A program made the translations under genes and the position numbers. From Lysobacterales bacterium (GTDB lineage Bacteria; Pseudomonadota; Gammaproteobacteria; Xanthomonadales; Rhodanobacteraceae): a DNA stretch of 5,897 nucleotides. The stretch lies in NCBI GenBank assembly GCA_013298265.1, contig JAAFHE010000280.1:1-5897 (forward strand), read 5' to 3'. Below the pieces are notes generated by a model, which did not search any database, had not been told where the DNA came from, and saw only the letters and a program-made list of their open reading frames with translations. Below are positions 5,679 to 5,897 of the stretch, piece after piece. Every line of letters starts with the position of its first letter. The stretch's first letter is position 1.

Positions 5679-5754
5679 TGGCGCTCCCTAGGGGGTTCGA
5701 ACCCCTGTTCTCGCCGTGAGAGGGCGATGTCCTAGGCCACTAGACGAAGGGAGC
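5679..5754 (-). tRNA. tRNA-Glu (anticodon CTC), CCA encoded
   Basis: A 76-base cloverleaf very close to E. coli tRNA-Glu. The acceptor stem GCTCCCT/AGGGAGC is perfectly paired, then discriminator G and genomic CCA (5681-5679). The D arm has GTCTAGTGGCCTAGGAC. The anticodon stem TCGCC/GGCGA encloses the loop CTCTCAC, giving anticodon CTC, which reads GAG. The T arm is AGGGG-TTCGAAC-CCCCT. E. coli has only the TTC isoacceptor; a CTC gene suits a GC-rich genome rich in GAG codons. No T-run terminator lies between it and fdxA. Confidence 0.97.
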
Positions 5755-5770
5755 GCGTCGAGGATCAAGC

Positions 5771-5897
5771 GTGCGAAGTATAACGGAATTCATTCTACGG
5801 GCAATTCCTCGCGGACTGCGCCGCAACGACGAAAAAACTGCGCAAGCGGCGGCGGCCGCGCGCCCTCAGTTGCGCGTGATTGCGCGCGACCAGCACG
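5771..5897 (+). CDS. pcnB: Poly(A) polymerase I, N-terminal fragment cut by the right edge
   Basis: 42 codons are present. From GTG at 5771 the product begins MRSITEFILRAIPRGLRRND and continues through an alanine-rich patch to RPQLRVIARDQH. E. coli PcnB has a matching beginning: a short hydrophobic helix, a charged and alanine-rich stretch, then RPQVTVIPREQH. PcnB adds 3' poly(A) tails to RNA and so promotes decay; the catalytic nucleotidyltransferase domain lies beyond the window. The start is supported by GAGGA at 5760-5764, six bases before the GTG. Only 16 bases separate this start from the 5' end of the divergent tRNA-Glu gene, so the promoter must lie over tRNA or fdxA sequence or be very close. 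The opposite strand is also open at 5790-5897, but without a recognisable product. Confidence 0.75.
   Translation, partial: MRSITEFILRAIPRGLRRNDEKTAQAAAAARPQLRVIARDQH
5777..5804 (-). promoter_or_regulatory. Promoter of tRNA-Glu, lying inside the pcnB 5' coding region
   Basis: On the minus strand, TTGCCC (5804-5799, 4 of 6) and TATACT (5782-5777, 5 of 6) are 16 bases apart. Transcription would start near 5770, about 16 bases before the mature tRNA. The bases after the -10 (TCGCACGC) are GC-rich, like the discriminator of stable-RNA promoters under stringent control; regulation by ppGpp is inferred from that only. Confidence 0.65.

Noticed and set aside
5655..5679. TTGACG and TAAAGT on the plus strand as a pcnB promoter.
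   Set aside because: The spacing is only 13 bases, too short for sigma-70, and no better -10 lies at 16-18 bases.
5790..5897. Minus-strand frame open from the right edge to a TGA at 5790, which could be the end of an incoming gene.
   Set aside because: The plus-strand frame matches the PcnB N-terminus and has a good ribosome binding site, and the tRNA promoter also fits there. The minus-strand product is not recognisable.
1..5897. Mobile elements, CRISPR arrays, toxin-antitoxin or defence genes.
   Set aside because: No spaced repeats, transposase motifs or such genes are visible. tRNA genes can serve as integration sites, but both sides of this one are housekeeping genes and no duplicated tRNA end is seen.

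Overview
The window is GC-rich, densely packed chromosomal DNA. It is almost certainly from a gammaproteobacterium of the Xanthomonadales/Nevskiales/Chromatiales kind, although the order cannot be fixed from sequence alone. The main reason is the block gcvR-bcp (minus strand) divergent from dapA-bamC (plus strand), which is the same arrangement as in Escherichia coli. An Azotobacter-type FdxA and a PIN-PhoH protein fit the same assignment. No insertion sequence, phage gene, CRISPR array or defence island is visible. This is core genome, and its interest lies in unusual regulation and protein variants.

Layout, left to right: (1) 2-757 (+), the C-terminal part of a FadL/OmpP1-type outer-membrane barrel, cut by the left edge, followed by a clear intrinsic terminator (780-807) and a second strong hairpin. 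(2) 758-1173, a 416-base interval with no convincing gene, containing several hairpins. (3) A minus-strand set read from right to left: gcvR (3673-3113), bcp (3113-2646, sharing one base with the gcvR stop) and a PIN-PhoH ATPase (2565-1174). (4) A divergent control region around 3748-3783 with overlapping candidate promoters and a 7-bp dyad. (5) dapA (3819-4703) and a short bamC-like lipoprotein gene (4749-5297) on the plus strand. (6) Convergent to them, a minus-strand unit of tRNA-Glu(CTC) and fdxA. (7) At the right edge, the first 42 codons of pcnB (+), starting 16 bases from the 5' end of the tRNA gene, so that the tRNA promoter appears to lie inside the pcnB coding sequence.

Functionally, dapA feeds lysine and diaminopimelate (cell wall) synthesis, and bamC and the FadL-like barrel belong to the outer membrane. 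gcvR senses amino-acid state, bcp removes peroxides, and fdxA carries electrons. phoH and pcnB both act on RNA. Four of the six genes whose start lies in the window appear to begin with GTG or TTG. I found no evidence for a wholly new system. The best leads are the tRNA/pcnB promoter overlap, the one-domain BamC, the peroxiredoxin without the usual resolving cysteines, and the dyad between gcvR and dapA.
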